This document shows positions 36,228-47,566 of a stretch of 64,000 nt of DNA, piece after piece (positions within the stretch are counted from its first letter, which is position 1; each line of letters opens with the position of its first letter). The notes beneath the pieces were generated by a model, which was given only the letters and a program-made list of their open reading frames with translations, was not told the DNA's origin and made no database searches. Made by a program: the position numbers and the translations under genes. This DNA comes from Macrophomina tecta (taxonomy: Eukaryota; Ascomycota; Dothideomycetes; Botryosphaeriales; Botryosphaeriaceae), in contig JAKSGN010000003.1 of assembly GCA_024180945.1 (NCBI GenBank), positions 434,001 to 498,000 of the forward strand. Direction: 5' to 3'.

Positions 36228-37133
36228 TTACGCCGTTGTCGTGCGCTTGCCGGGCGTTGGCCGTGCGCCCTTGAGATGTATGCGCTTGACGTGATCCCTC
36301 TGTGTTAAGTACAACGTTAGCGGGGCGGCTCGGAGAAATTGCATTGGTCGGTCCAAATTTACCATGTTGTCAACTCTGCTGAAGATCCTCTCGCAACCCT
36401 CCCATTCGCACACGACGCCAGGGTTGTGCTTCGCTTCGTGACGCGCAAGGTCCTTCTTGCTGGAGAAACCGCCGCCCGTCGCTTGCGGGCAGCCCTCGTG
36501 CCGGCAGAAGAAAGACTTGGTGTGGCGCTTGTGGTGCTTCCTCAAATCGCAACCACGCGTGAAAACGGCCTTGGAGGTGCATCCAGGGTAAGCGCAGGTC
36601 CAGGTGCCGTTCTTGTTGAGGTAGCCGTAGGCCCGCAGGTCTGCCGAGTTGGCGCTGGGAGAGATGGAGCGGGAGTAGTCCGCAACGCTGCCGTCAACGG
36701 AAGGTTGCGGCGAAAAGGCACCGGTGGAGGCGGATGGAGATCTCGAGCCACGAGGAACCAGCGTGTAGCTCGACGGAAGGGTCGTCTCTGGAGTCATGGC
36801 CGGGGGCTGCGCGTAGGTCATGGTGGGGGTGGCGTAGGGAGGTAGCGAAGGGACGGCCAGGGACGGCTGGGGCGCCATGGAGTGCTGAGGAGACCAGTAC
36901 TCCTGCGGGTAGGAGGCGTGGGGAGGCAGGGCGTGAGACTGCTGCTGGGGAACGTAGCCGTTCATCTGGATGGGCTGGGTCCTGGCGTCGAGCAATTGTC
37001 TTGGGGGCAGCTGCTGCATCTGGCACGGGGCGTACATGGCGGACGAGGAGGGCTGGCAGGTGCCGCCGGGGAACATGTCCATCATGGCGAGATCCGCCTC
37101 GTTGTAGTAGTAGCTGGACATTCTCGAGGGCAT
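36228..37133 (-). CDS. Three-finger C2H2 zinc-finger transcription factor
   Basis: Exons 37133-36363 and 36299-36228 encode 280 residues. The first about 170 residues are Gln/Pro/Ser/Tyr-rich, typical of an activation region. The DNA-binding part has three fingers: CAYPGC...HHKRH, CRHEGC...HEAKH and CEWEGC...HVKRIH, linked by the RGCDLRKH and SSKKDLARHEAKHNPGV segments seen in a conserved but poorly studied fungal group. A short basic tail ends the protein. The 63-nt intron (36300-36362; donor GTAAAT, branch GCTAAC, acceptor CACAG) lies inside the third finger between its two cysteines and two histidines. It has no in-frame stop, so retention would insert 21 residues and spoil that finger. 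ATG 37121 (MSSYYYN) is a possible alternative start. It is the only regulator in a long non-coding neighbourhood, a setting often seen for developmental regulators; its target genes are unknown. Confidence 0.88.
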   Translation of the reverse strand: MPSRMSSYYYNEADLAMMDMFPGGTCQPSSSAMYAPCQMQQLPPRQLLDARTQPIQMNGYVPQQQSHALPPHASYPQEYWSPQHSMAPQPSLAVPSLPPYATPTMTYAQPPAMTPETTLPSSYTLVPRGSRSPSASTGAFSPQPSVDGSVADYSRSISPSANSADLRAYGYLNKNGTWTCAYPGCTSKAVFTRGCDLRKHHKRHTKSFFCRHEGCPQATGGGFSSKKDLARHEAKHNPGVVCEWEGCERIFSRVDNMVNLDRPMQFLRAAPLTLYLTQRDHVKRIHLKGARPTPGKRTTTA

Positions 37134-40100
37134 GAGGGGGAAGGTTGATCGGCTCGAGGCTGGCGGAGAAGGAAGTACGTAGCAGGTCTGTCGGAGGATA
37201 TGCTGGATCGGGAAAGGCTGGTGGGAGGAAAGGAAGGGCCAGTAGAGCAGTGAGAGGGTATCGACGATCCTTTTATGGCGCTGGAACGAATGACAGCTGG
37301 CTGGAGCAGGTGGAAGAGGAGAGTGCGGTCTGCGGATGGCGAGGGGGCCAGAACGGTGGATATGGGAGCTGCAGGATATAAGGCTGAGGAGAGCTGCGCA
37401 GCTCGACGTGGCGGAGCCTCGTTGTTCCTGGTTGGGGGAGGTGATTGGCCGGGGGACGAATTTACGAATATAGCAGCTGAAACGGCTTGGAAGTCACGCA
37501 CATCACAAATTGCAAGGCTTCTGAATCAAGCTACCCGGTTATCTCTGGGGCTCAGCGGTGACCGCCCTCGGATGGTCTGACCATTTGATGCCGGCGCGCA
37601 TCTTGCCGGTTGGGGTAAAACGGCAGGAACTGCAGCAAGCAGGACTCAGGGCTTTCCAGAAGGCCATGAGTCCGGGCGCCGGCCGATTGCCCAGGGGGAC
37701 CACGCCAACGGACGGCAATGGCGTAAGCTTGGGCGGGACATGGCGTTTCAAAGAAACATCGCAGAGCCATGCGCCTGACTTGATCTCTCACGCCGGGCAG
37801 CGCAAGATGCGACCCAGACGGGCGCCCGAGTCGGCGCGGAGGCGGGCGGGCAGGTGGCGCCGGGCACTCCTCGCGCACAGTCAATGCGATGCGCTGCGGT
37901 GCTGGATCGATGGGCGGCGGCGGTCGAGCTGCCGCCCGAGCCCTGAGTCCGACGTGAGCTGCGTACAGCACACAGCGGGCGGCGCACAGTCGGCGGCTCT
38001 TCGTCTCAGGGAGGGAGCCGCGCCTGTCGGCCGCAGAGCGTCCGAACGCGGTCGTGGAGAAGCCGGGCGATGCCTGCTGGGGGCGGGCTCGTGGCGGCGC
38101 GCGCGCTCGGGGTATGATCCGCAGGCCGCACGTGTCTGGTGGGTGCGCGCAACGTCTGACAGGCACTGCTGGACCGTGGACGACGGCGGTGTGGCCGGCG
38201 CAGTGGGGCGACACAGAGCGCTGTAACAGAGGCAGGTGAGCCGCGGGCGTGATCCTGGAGGAGCGGGCGGGGGGGAGCGCGGTCGGTCGGTCAGTCAGTC
38301 AGCGCCGGCCGGTGGTGGTCGGGGGCACGGCCTGACTAAGCGGCTAAGCGCGGCGGGGAGGGGCCCTCGGGCGCTGCAGGCGGAGCGGCGGGTGTGGTGG
38401 TGAGGCTAGCGACTCGATCCCATCTCATGCACGCCTTGGACCCTTCGGCGCGCAGAGCCTCATAACGTCGCCGACTCGCGATACAGATGCGATGTGATTT
38501 GATGGATGGGGCTCTCCGCCGTGATAGCCTCCCGCCGCCGACTGCGCGCGCCCTGCCCACTCCATGCCAGCGGACCAGCCGCCGTCCGCGCCAAACACCG
38601 CGCGCGACTCGGCCGCCGAGCATTTCCCCGGCCGAAATAACGCACTCAAGGCAGATCTGGCGGCGCTGGCAGCTGCCGGGCCCCCTTAGCCGTGGCGGCA
38701 ACCGCACGGGGATCATCTGCACGCTGGTGTCACTGCACGCAACAAAGGGCCGCTTGGCGTACGTAGCAGGCCGCTGCTGCGGCTGAAGAAGCCTGGCGAA
38801 CACCACCACCGCCGCCGCCGCCGCCGCCGGCATCGTGGTGGGTGGTACGCGATCCTGCAGCGCCCGCGTGCGACGCTGCGCGCGCACTGCTGATGCCCGC
38901 CGCCGCTCAGCTGTGCGCGCCTCGCCCCCCAAGCGTGGCCCTTCACCGGCAGCGCAGGCACGTCCGCTGCGCTGTTCGCTCACGACTCAGCCTGCAGGTG
39001 CCAGAGGACTTTTCCGTCTCGTTTTCGCTCCCCCTCAACCGCCATGCCCCCTCTAGCAGCCGTTGGCGAGCGCAACTGACCCTTCGAGACAAGATCGGCC
39101 GCCCGCGCTCTCTTGCGCACGAGAATCGTCATTTTCAGCTGCCTCTGGCAGGTTTCACCTTGGCGAGTAATTCGACCTCCATGCTCCCACGTCCGCGCGG
39201 TCCGCAACCGAGCGCGCCGCCATGACTTGCAACCTCCCTCTTGGCCGGCACTCGGTCCCATGCCGACCTCCACACCTCCTCCGTGCCATGCCATGCCCGG
39301 CCACGCCGCTGCTTCCTGCCCTCCCGGGACTCCCGCCTGTAGCCGCCGCCGCCGCCGTAACGCCCGCCCTCCTCGACTCCCCCCCAAGGGCGATCCGGAG
39401 AAAGGCACAACTGCGGCGTGCGTGTCCTCTGCACGGTGCAGCCCAAGCACTTGACCGCCAAGTGCGAACAGACGTCATTGTTCGAGTCGGCGAAATGCGA
39501 GATCGTCGACTGCACCTGTCCGCCGCTGCAGGGCCAGAAATCTCCGACCACTTTCGCCGATTCTACCCCTATGCACCGCAAGACGACGAGAATGCTGGTG
39601 GGATACGACTTCCCAATCATGTTCAGTAGATGCTCATTGCTCGCCCACCCGCAATTCCAAATCCCCCCCGCTTGAGTAAGCCATGCGTGGTCTGGCCGCT
39701 GCCCGTCCAGCGACAAAGGAATATGGCTTCCAAACCCCAGCTGACTTGTCTCGCGTACCTGCCGCTCCAAACCCACTCGCCGTGCGCCAGCTCCGTGGTA
39801 CCGCCATCGCTGCCTCTGCGGCTCATGCTAACCTATCGATCCACTGCGGGACGGGCGCTCGCCAATCTAGCGAGCTGCGCATGTCCGATCTATTGTGGTT
39901 GAATGGGGACGCCCTGCATTCGATCAGCCGTGTTCTTCCTCTGCTATCCACCTCGTGGCATCAGGGTTGGCGATGCTTGCGTAGTCTCTCAATCCAGCTC
40001 CAGAGGCTTTGCCTTCCGCGTCACACGGCAAGACCTCTAGCTACTGGCAGACCCGGTGGCACGTATATAATGGATGGTGAAGTTGTGACGGTTCTGCCCC

Positions 40101-40296
40101 TCGTGCACAGCAGTCCTGTACGCGCAGCATTATCCTCCCTCGTTGGCTTCTCAGAATTCAATTTTGGTGCTCCCAAAAGGCTGTTCATCCGCTTCAACTT
40201 CTCGTTTTCTGCACACCAAGCGTGAATCTGTCCTCCATCACCAATCATTTCCCCCTCTGACAACCTCTCACGCTCAACGGACACACGACGACCACC
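37134..40296. other. Long GC-rich intergenic region upstream of the C2H2 gene
   Basis: About 3.1 kb between two divergent starts. It includes a GGTC/AGTC tetranucleotide run (about 38278-38302), a CCACCG/CCG triplet run (about 38802-38830) and many GC-rich accidental frames on both strands. None shows domain-like sequence. It probably holds the C2H2 promoter with a long leader and the promoter of the gene at 40297. Confidence 0.45.
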
Positions 40297-40611
40297 ATGT
40301 GCCACGAATGGACTAGGGTCTGGCAATGCAACCACGGGCCGGTCCCGCAGGAAGCACCCCAACTCCAGCTTTGCACGGTTGGCAGACTCAATCTCGCCGA
40401 GACCGAGCGCAACAATCCGAACATCTATGCTGGCCTTACTCCCGCCCAGATCAAGGGAATTCACATGCGCGGAGCCTGTGCGTACATCGAGGATGTTCGC
40501 ATTCTGCAGGCTGGCTACTGCGCCCGCTGCCGAGAAGAGAAAGCAAAGGATCCAGCCAAATTCACCAGAGAGCTGATGTGGGCGGATGAGGCGCCAGGCA
40601 CTCACATGTGA
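40297..40611 (+). CDS. Small conserved-looking Cys/His protein of unknown function
   Basis: Single exon, 104 residues, ATG in good context (CACCATGTG). There is no signal peptide or membrane segment. It begins MCHEWTRVWQCNHG and carries possible metal ligands C11-x-H13, C26, C61 and the pair C75-x2-C78 (YCARCREE), with a charged C-terminus. This layout, with an N-terminal CxH and a later CxxC, is shared by small hypothetical proteins of Dothideomycetes as far as I recall, so zinc binding is plausible but not shown. A run of 30 T begins 12 bases after the stop. The overlapping 194-codon minus-strand frame is judged a shadow because it is unlike any protein and ignores these motifs. Confidence 0.6.
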   Translation: MCHEWTRVWQCNHGPVPQEAPQLQLCTVGRLNLAETERNNPNIYAGLTPAQIKGIHMRGACAYIEDVRILQAGYCARCREEKAKDPAKFTRELMWADEAPGTHM

Positions 40612-40620
40612 TCAACAAAC

Positions 40621-40622
<2 letters not shown>

Positions 40623-40652
<30 letters not shown>
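40623..40652 (+). repeat. T30 homopolymer
   Basis: Thirty consecutive T, the longest homopolymer in the window, starting 12 bases after the stop of the small Cys/His gene. Confidence 0.95.
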
Positions 40653-40655
<3 letters not shown>

Positions 40656-43600
40656 GTTACTTGGACCACTTTAGCCAACCTGCTATTTTCTTTTGCATTT
40701 GCCAATTTTGGCAATATTTTGGACTTCTGGTGTGGAGCAACGAGTCCTTCCTTCCCTTCTCCTTAGTCCTTCTCTCGTATTTCTCATCTATTTTCGAGAT
40801 TGTTTAGTCTACAAGCGTCGCTTCTGGTTTGGGATTTCCCGCGTTTACTTTTCTTTTTTCCCCCACAGCCCAGTCGGATTGATTCCGGGGTCGCAATCTG
40901 CACGTCATTACATGCAATGCAATGCAGCCATCAATCGAGATTTCTCAGCGAGATCCATTTCCCCGATTCGATAGTATACTTTCGGTTAACTTTTGAGTAA
41001 GACCAAAGTGCTCAGCTCAGCTTTCGCTCGGTGCCTATCCCCTGCGTTGCGTGTAGTGTTAGGTGACTCCCAAGAGCGTTCGGCGAGTTCCAAATCTTGG
41101 CCAAGGCCTATAGGAGCCACTGAGACATGCAATAGACTGCTTCGTATCTGCATGCGGGGCAAGGAACAATTGGCACCTATCGTTCGAACCCCTCAGCTCA
41201 TCGTGATTTTCGTTCACCTTCCAAAAAGCGGGGCAACGTCATCATTCCAGCTGTCAACATCACGCAGAAACTCTCCCATTGTTCCACAGCATCATCTTGT
41301 ACCACTACAGGTTGTTCCCGTCTCTCAGGTACCCGTCTTATTCATGCACGCTAACAATTGTGAGCCGTTCGTGAGGTAAATGTTCGCCGGATCAGCCTCC
41401 GAAATGGAAGATGCTATACCGGCAAACTGACTGGCTCGTGATTAAAATGATGGCGCACACTAACCCCCACGCGATGCAGCCAAGTGAGCGATGCTAGCTG
41501 AGCAGAGAGATCCTCAAGCGTAATGGAATCCAACCATCGCGCTGGTAACTTCGGATATATATCCCAACTTTGAAGGAAGTGCGCCAAGGTGGACGCGTAT
41601 GCGGATCCACTCTAAACGACCAGTAGGTTCCCATGAACCCACGATCGGAAAGTCTGCACTATCATCTGAATTATCGTGCTCGGCGGTTTGAACAAAGTCG
41701 TTGCATCCCACGAGATCATGTAAATAGACCTTATCCCCTGAAGCCTTCGAAGTGTGCAAAATTTCATCCACCGGTCTTCTTTCATCAGCTCCTTGCTTTT
41801 GTCTCAGCGAGCACGCCCTCAGGCTCTCACGCCCACGACCGTGGGTAACCTTAACCAGCAGCCTGGAAACACAGCGGCAATGCAGGGTTGCTGCACCCTC
41901 GCAGTTGTGCCCTTCGACCCGGTTTATTGTCTGCCCAGCCGACCCGGCAGCCCCTGCATTTACCCGATCGGACGACGTTGGACCCTTCCCACACGGCCTG
42001 CCGAACCCGTTTTCTTCGGGTCGGACCGCGCCGTGAGAAGCAGTAGCAGAGTCCGCGTCTAGCATTGGTGCTCTGGCAGTCTCTGCACCTCGCGCCCGAT
42101 TCTTCGCCTCGTTTCCCTTGCCGGAAAACACGGCACAGCCCGTCCCCATAATTGTGGCGAGCGCCAAGCGGGCCCCCAATCGCGATGCGACAGCAGCGAT
42201 CAAATCGAAAATAAAAGCACCTCTCGTCCCCCAGACGTGACATCACCGCGCTAGCCTACCCGTGCCTGACACGCGGGAACTAACGGAAAGCGGGAAAGCA
42301 AACGCAACACGACCACTTCAGCCGCGCGCGGATACTATCACCGGAAAACCACCCAACACCAAGGTTAAGCTTATCATATGTATGTGCGCTCCCGAACCCA
42401 CATCAACCCCAGCGGCAGATCCTGCGGCTCGCGTACGTCAAACACCAGGCACGCCATCTCCCGCTGACCCGCTGACCCGCCGACACCCCCCCTACCCATC
42501 CCGCGCCCAAGGCTCTGGGCGAACGCCACCACATCAGCCCCAGATGTCGTCAGGCAGATCTTAGATCTGCCGCTCAGACGAGCGGACATCAAACGCCCTT
42601 AGCCTCCGCTGCGTCCAAGCGCTCCGTAATCGACTCGTCATTGCTGTCCTATTGCCGACGGCGCGAAACGCACCGATGATGCGCGGCGGACTGACACACC
42701 TGCGGGCACGTTCCAGATGGACAGCCAGCAAGAGTCGTGCTGCGGTGGATTGTGGCGTCGCGCGCTAAGCCCGCTTTCAACACTCAGCCCTTGTCATTGT
42801 ATTGTATACGGGCACTCGCAAGAGTCAGGTGTAGCGGCCGCCCTGGTTCTAGACCCCCCCGTGCCGAGGGCAAGGAAGAGTAATCCGGGCCGTAACGACG
42901 AGCGCGCCTGCGCGCAGATTATCCTAAACCGAGATTGAGAAAGAGAGCAGGCTGCCGCCGTGTCTTCAGAAAAAAAAAAAAAAAAAAAGGCCAAGGCTGA
43001 AGCAAGGATTTGCACGGCGCGTGGATACTGTGATGTGATGATTTGCTGAGACCCTCTTCCTCCCGCTCCGATCTTATGAGACGCGGGATCGACTTATGAT
43101 TTGCAGGCGTACAGTGATGTGGATGATTATGATTATGATGCCCTTGTGGGGAATTCTGTGGGCAGTTGCCTTGTTGATCATGACGATGGCCTTGCGGGCC
43201 TTTTTTTGCTTGGTTGCTGTATAGGGTAGGACCCTGGGGAGCTGCATGGAGTCAACTCCGGAGCCCGGTCCGCGTTCGTCCCCGCCCAATGCTCGCGAGG
43301 CCTCCCTCCTGCTCCTCTACTTCTCGTGGGGCGCCGCCGCCGCGGCGGTCGGCCGGTTGATAGTCCGGGATTCGCCGGCCGGCGGCTATTTTTTTTTTTT
43401 TTTTTTGGCGAGAGGGCGTTTCTGGTAGTCCCATCGTGAGCAGGTGACTGGAAGGTGTTGTGGCAACGGATTTGGAATTGTTTGTGCTGCGTTGCCTACA
43501 CCAGTGACGGCTGACGAGTGCTTTTCTTTCCTCCCACGCATGCAACGGCGATTAAGGGGCATGATGCACCGGCGGGTTGGAATGGTCAGGAAATACGATC

Positions 43601-45975
43601 GTGTGCCCCGTTCTGGGAGCGCCATGCGGCTCAGCTGATTGGCAAGGGTTTGGTGAAGCGAGAAATGGCCAGGTCTGGATCCTCCGCCTTCGCGGCGCCG
43701 CGAAGCCCTTATTACAACAAGCGTGGGGTACCCCGCCTTGTCAATTTGAGTTTTATGGTTTCTTTTCGTTTTTGATCACCTATGCGGCTTTCTTTTTTGA
43801 CACAGGGCTGAAACCGTGACTCGCTTGCCTCGTTCGTCACTGACAGGTTCTCCAGGGAAAGTAACGAGCAACTGCCAAATGGAGTAATCATACTCGGCCT
43901 TCGAAGACCGTTGACTTTTTTTTTTTTTTTTATCCACCGGCTTTGCACCTTGCACCTGACTCTCTAGCCGGCGAGACAGACGGCTGTCCAACAGTCGGTT
44001 GAATGCGATATTGGCTCATTCGAATACGAGCGCCCCATTAACTGAACTGTGCTGTTTTTTTTTTTAGTTTCTCAAAGTTTCTCAACGAAGACTGAGAAAC
44101 CGCGGACGCAGCCGGCGGAGATAAACTCCCCTCAATTCCCCCCTTGCGAACACCACCAGCCCTTCCGACTATTTCACCTTCTTTCGACTACTCTTGCTGC
44201 CTCAAGCGCGGGCGCGTAGCTGCAAGCGACACTCCAAGTACCGATACTGCCCCGGCAACAACTTATCCGTCACGCAACAGGATGGCATCAGCAGCCTAAG
44301 CGAGGTGGATCCTCATCCCTGAACGTGACGTCTTCATCGCTCCACACAATACGGCCACCGGCTTTCCACAGCTCAAAATCCATCCTGAGCCAGAAAGACT
44401 GACGTTGAATATCGACGAGGCAATCTGCACCGCGCTTACCCTTCCTGGAAGCATAGGCGGTAAATTCCCTCAGATTGGTTCTATTTAGGCGGTATGCGGG
44501 CGGAGGATCGCACTCCCTAGACGCGGATCTTTTTTCTTTAAAAAAAAAAACAAACTACCGAGGCATTTTTGTGCCGCTACGGCCAAAGGCGAAGTTGCGC
44601 ACGCTCCTCGGGTCGAAGATAAAGATATCGCTTTGGTCGGCATCCTGCCCTGCCTCCGACGATACCGGTGTTTCCTGCTTGTTGCCTGCCATTGCTGTCC
44701 TTGGTGGCCTCCTTCGTCCCGCCGGCGCCTAACAGGCAGAGAACGCTGCCATGAGCGGAAGCTTGCAGAGCGCGCGTCACTTCCCAGGTGTATCGTAGAG
44801 AATCATCTGTCTTACGTCATGCAGAACCCGCTGGCGCCTCTGCCTCCAGATGGGCAGGATTTCGCTGATCTGAGGGCGCTGGAGAAGATCGGCGTGGAAA
44901 TGTTCGGACCGACGTCTTATGCCGTGTTCAAGCCGGGCCCGGGCCCTGTGAGGGGAGAGTTAACACCACGACTTGTGGATGTCGCGTGGACGCGTAGGCG
45001 GCGGTGCGGGTGGTGGAAGAGGGCGCTGCGATCCATTTGCGCGGCAGTGCCCCTCTTCCCCTGCTGTTTCTGTTTCTGTCGAGATGTTCTCTGATCTGCC
45101 CGCTCCGCTGCACATGCTCCTGCTCCAAGGGGTGGTTGGGTACCTGGGCTTTTGCGCAAGAGTACGCAGGCGGTTGGAAGCAGTAGGCCATGGGATGCGA
45201 GGACTTTCGCAGAGGCAGACCGAGGGTAAGGCAAGTATACGTCGAAGGAAAAGTCTGTTTTTCCCCGTTCAGCTGCTCGAACCAGCGTGGTGATGATCCC
45301 CCATCACTCCCGCCAACGCCTGCCCGTCGAGCTACAGGTGTCTAGACGCTCAAATCATGTTGACAGGACATCTCTGACTGCTTCATCTCCACCGGCATCA
45401 TAATCCCCTTCACGAAGCTCTCTAATCGGAGCTCCCGAGAGTGCAGAAATCAAAGCCAGCAGCAGGTCGTCCCAGGTACAAGCTATGCGACCATGCAGGG
45501 CGATGGGATGACTGTGAATTGGCTACAGGCCACACGCGATGCCCACCATCTGGCTAGATACAATGACAGCAAAGCGCCAATCTCAGAGCACCCTCGTACG
45601 AGCGATAAATATATTTTGCAAAAGTCTTTTGTCTTCTTCCTTCTATGTCTAGAACCCTGCTCGAGTGGATATGTACAAAGCCTGGTATCGAGTGTTATGT
45701 TTGAATAAAGTTGGACCCTGAAGACGGCAACAAATCCAATTGAGTTTAGCGCAATCGAGTCAGGTCCTTGAGCTTGATATGGCACGCAGGGAGCACATCC
45801 GCCCAAGTTTTGACTTTGCTCTCCTGTGAGGGTGTGGTAAATTTGCGTTGCGAGACGCCCTTGGCTCGGCGAGCTAAAGCAACCAACCGGATGCGAATGT
45901 CCAGAAACACTGAGGACACCCGTGCCCCTTGGGAGTCTTGAGCAATCCATAGTTCCGCGGTCTCGCGAAGATGTC
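40653..45975. other. Second gene desert with homopolymers
   Basis: About 5.3 kb without a supported gene. Homopolymers: A19 (42970-42988), T18 (43389-43406) and T16 (43916-43931), and shorter runs near 44055 and 44540. A 229-codon minus-strand frame at 41514-42203 begins at TTG (first ATG at 42146) and shows no family features, so it was not accepted. A plus-strand frame near 44820-45090 was also examined without a match. Confidence 0.45.
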
Positions 45976-47028
45976 TCAAACGGTGAACTTGACCTTGTTC
46001 TCCTCGCCGAAGCTCTCGGCGCTCTTCTTGACCTTCTCCGGATCGGCGACCTCGTCGAAGATATCGTAGCCCCACCTCAGGCCGGGGAAGTTGAAGCGCT
46101 TGTGCCTCTCGAGCGCGTTCAAGCCTTGGAACGCATCCTCGGGCAGCTCCTTCACCTTCAGATTGGAGGCGATGCGGTGCGGCGTCACGCTCTTGGGCAG
46201 GACGACGGTTCCGCGCTGCACGCCCCAGCTCCCCAGCAGCACGCCGGGATCGAGGCCCAGCCCCTTCGCGATCTCGTGGACCTTGGGGTCGTCGACGGTG
46301 CGCGGCTCGCCGGTCTGGTTGTTGCCGAGGGGCGAGTAGGCCTCGATGAGGATGCCCTTCGTCTTGCAGTAGTCGGTGAGCTCGTGCTGCTGCAGGTACG
46401 GATGGGCCTCGATCTGGTTGACGGCGGGCACGACGGTCGTCCTGCTCAGCAGGTCGTCGAGGCGGCGGATGTTGAAGTTGGAGACGCCGATGGCGCGGAC
46501 TTTGCCCGTGTGCAGCAGGCGCTCCATGGCCTTGTACGTGTCGACGTAGTCGACGTCGTCGAGCTTGAAGACGCCGCGCTCGTCGAGCGGGAAGAACCTG
46601 TCGCCGGGGGCGAAGGCGACGGGCCAATGCATCAGGTACAGGTCGACGTAGTCGGTGCCGAGGTCGGCGAGCGTCTTGTCCAGCGCGGGCTCGACATCCT
46701 CCGGGCGGTGCTTGGTGTTCCACAGCTTGGAGGTGATGAAGATGTCCTCGCGCGGCACGCCAGACTTGCGGATGCCCAGGCCGACCTCGGTCTCGTTGCG
46801 GTAGATGGCGGCGGCGTCGATGTGCCTGTAACCTGCTCGACAGGAAGACGCACGTCAGCGAGACCCACTGGGCGCATGTCGCACGCGCGCTTTTTCGGGC
46901 AACCCACCTTCGCGCAGAGCAATCTCAACGGCCTTCTCGACCTCGTGCGGAGCGGCCTGCCACGTCCCAAAGCCCACGGCGGGGATCTTGGCGCCGGTGT
47001 TGAGGGTGAAGTGCGTCGGGAGAGGCAT
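45976..47028 (-). CDS. Aldo-keto reductase
   Basis: Exons 47028-46908 and 46832-45976 encode 325 residues, the usual size of an NAD(P)H-dependent AKR (alpha/beta)8 barrel. The catalytic tetrad is complete: D46 and Y51 (DAAAIYRNE), K76 (TSKLW) and H109 (LMHWP). The family signatures GFGTWQA, IGVSNF and the late [16 protein letters not shown], which binds the cofactor phosphate, are present. It reduces aldehydes or ketones to alcohols; the sequence is close in style to fungal xylose/glycerol-dehydrogenase-type AKRs, but the substrate is open. The 75-nt intron falls inside the GYRHIDAA motif. It diverges from the Zn2Cys6 gene with 538 bp between starts. A TG-repeat (about 47041-47063) lies just upstream of its ATG. 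Confidence 0.93.
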
Positions 47029-47566
47029 TTTCGGGGTGCGATGTGTGTGTGCGTGTGTGTGTGGGTGGGTGGTGCGTCGGCGAGGGACTGGAGGGGGTTA
47101 ATATGCTGTGGGCGCGATTGCGACATGATTTTGGCGGGGTGGGGCATGCGTAATGGCGGGGAGCTGGTGGGCTGGCAGTGGAGCGCGCTGTCGGAAGGAC
47201 AAGCGGATAACTGCGGTGCTGCGGCGGAGGGCCGGCGGAAAACGGGTGGAGCCCAGGCCGTCGCTGCGCTGCCCACGGAGCGTCGCCAGCCATGCCGGCC
47301 GCCCCTGGACAACGTGCTGCCTGCGGTGCGAGAGCTGCGGCGGCCGCGGCTGCGTCGAGCAGGCCGCCGTCTGGAGAGTGCTCGAGCGGGGAGTCGAGCA
47401 AGGGAGCCCGGGCGCGATCAGGTCAGCCGAGGGATCAGACGGGCGGTCGGATGAGCGGTGGACCCCCAGCTGCAGGAAGGAAAATCTGGGGGCCCCGCAC
47501 GCTTCGGAACTACTAAAGCATCCACCTCCCAGCGTTTCCGCCCACACGCCACCTTTTCCGCGCGCA
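47029..47566. promoter_or_regulatory. Divergent promoter with CGG/CCG half-sites
   Basis: 538 bp between the aldo-keto reductase and the Zn2Cys6 regulator. It contains inverted half-sites of the type Zn2Cys6 dimers bind: CGG-N4-CCG at 47225-47234 (also CGG-N7-CCG from 47222), and a CGGCCG at 47341-47346. The DNA is GC-rich, so some such sites are expected by chance. Confidence 0.45.

Noticed and set aside
39135..39776. 213-codon minus-strand frame
   Set aside because: Gly/Arg-rich second half is low complexity and the start is not supported; no homology pattern.
41170..41200. GGTTCGAACG-like box suggesting a tRNA on the minus strand
   Set aside because: The flanking bases cannot form a T-stem or an acceptor stem, and no A box is found at the right distance.
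41514..42203. 229-codon minus-strand frame in the second desert
   Set aside because: It begins at TTG, its first ATG is 19 codons in, and no signal, membrane or domain pattern is visible. Kept out of the gene list but worth an expression check.
45922..47454. 510-codon plus-strand open frame
   Set aside because: It is antisense to the aldo-keto reductase exons and their promoter; the translation is Val/Gly/Arg-rich without domain features, a usual shadow of GC-rich third positions.
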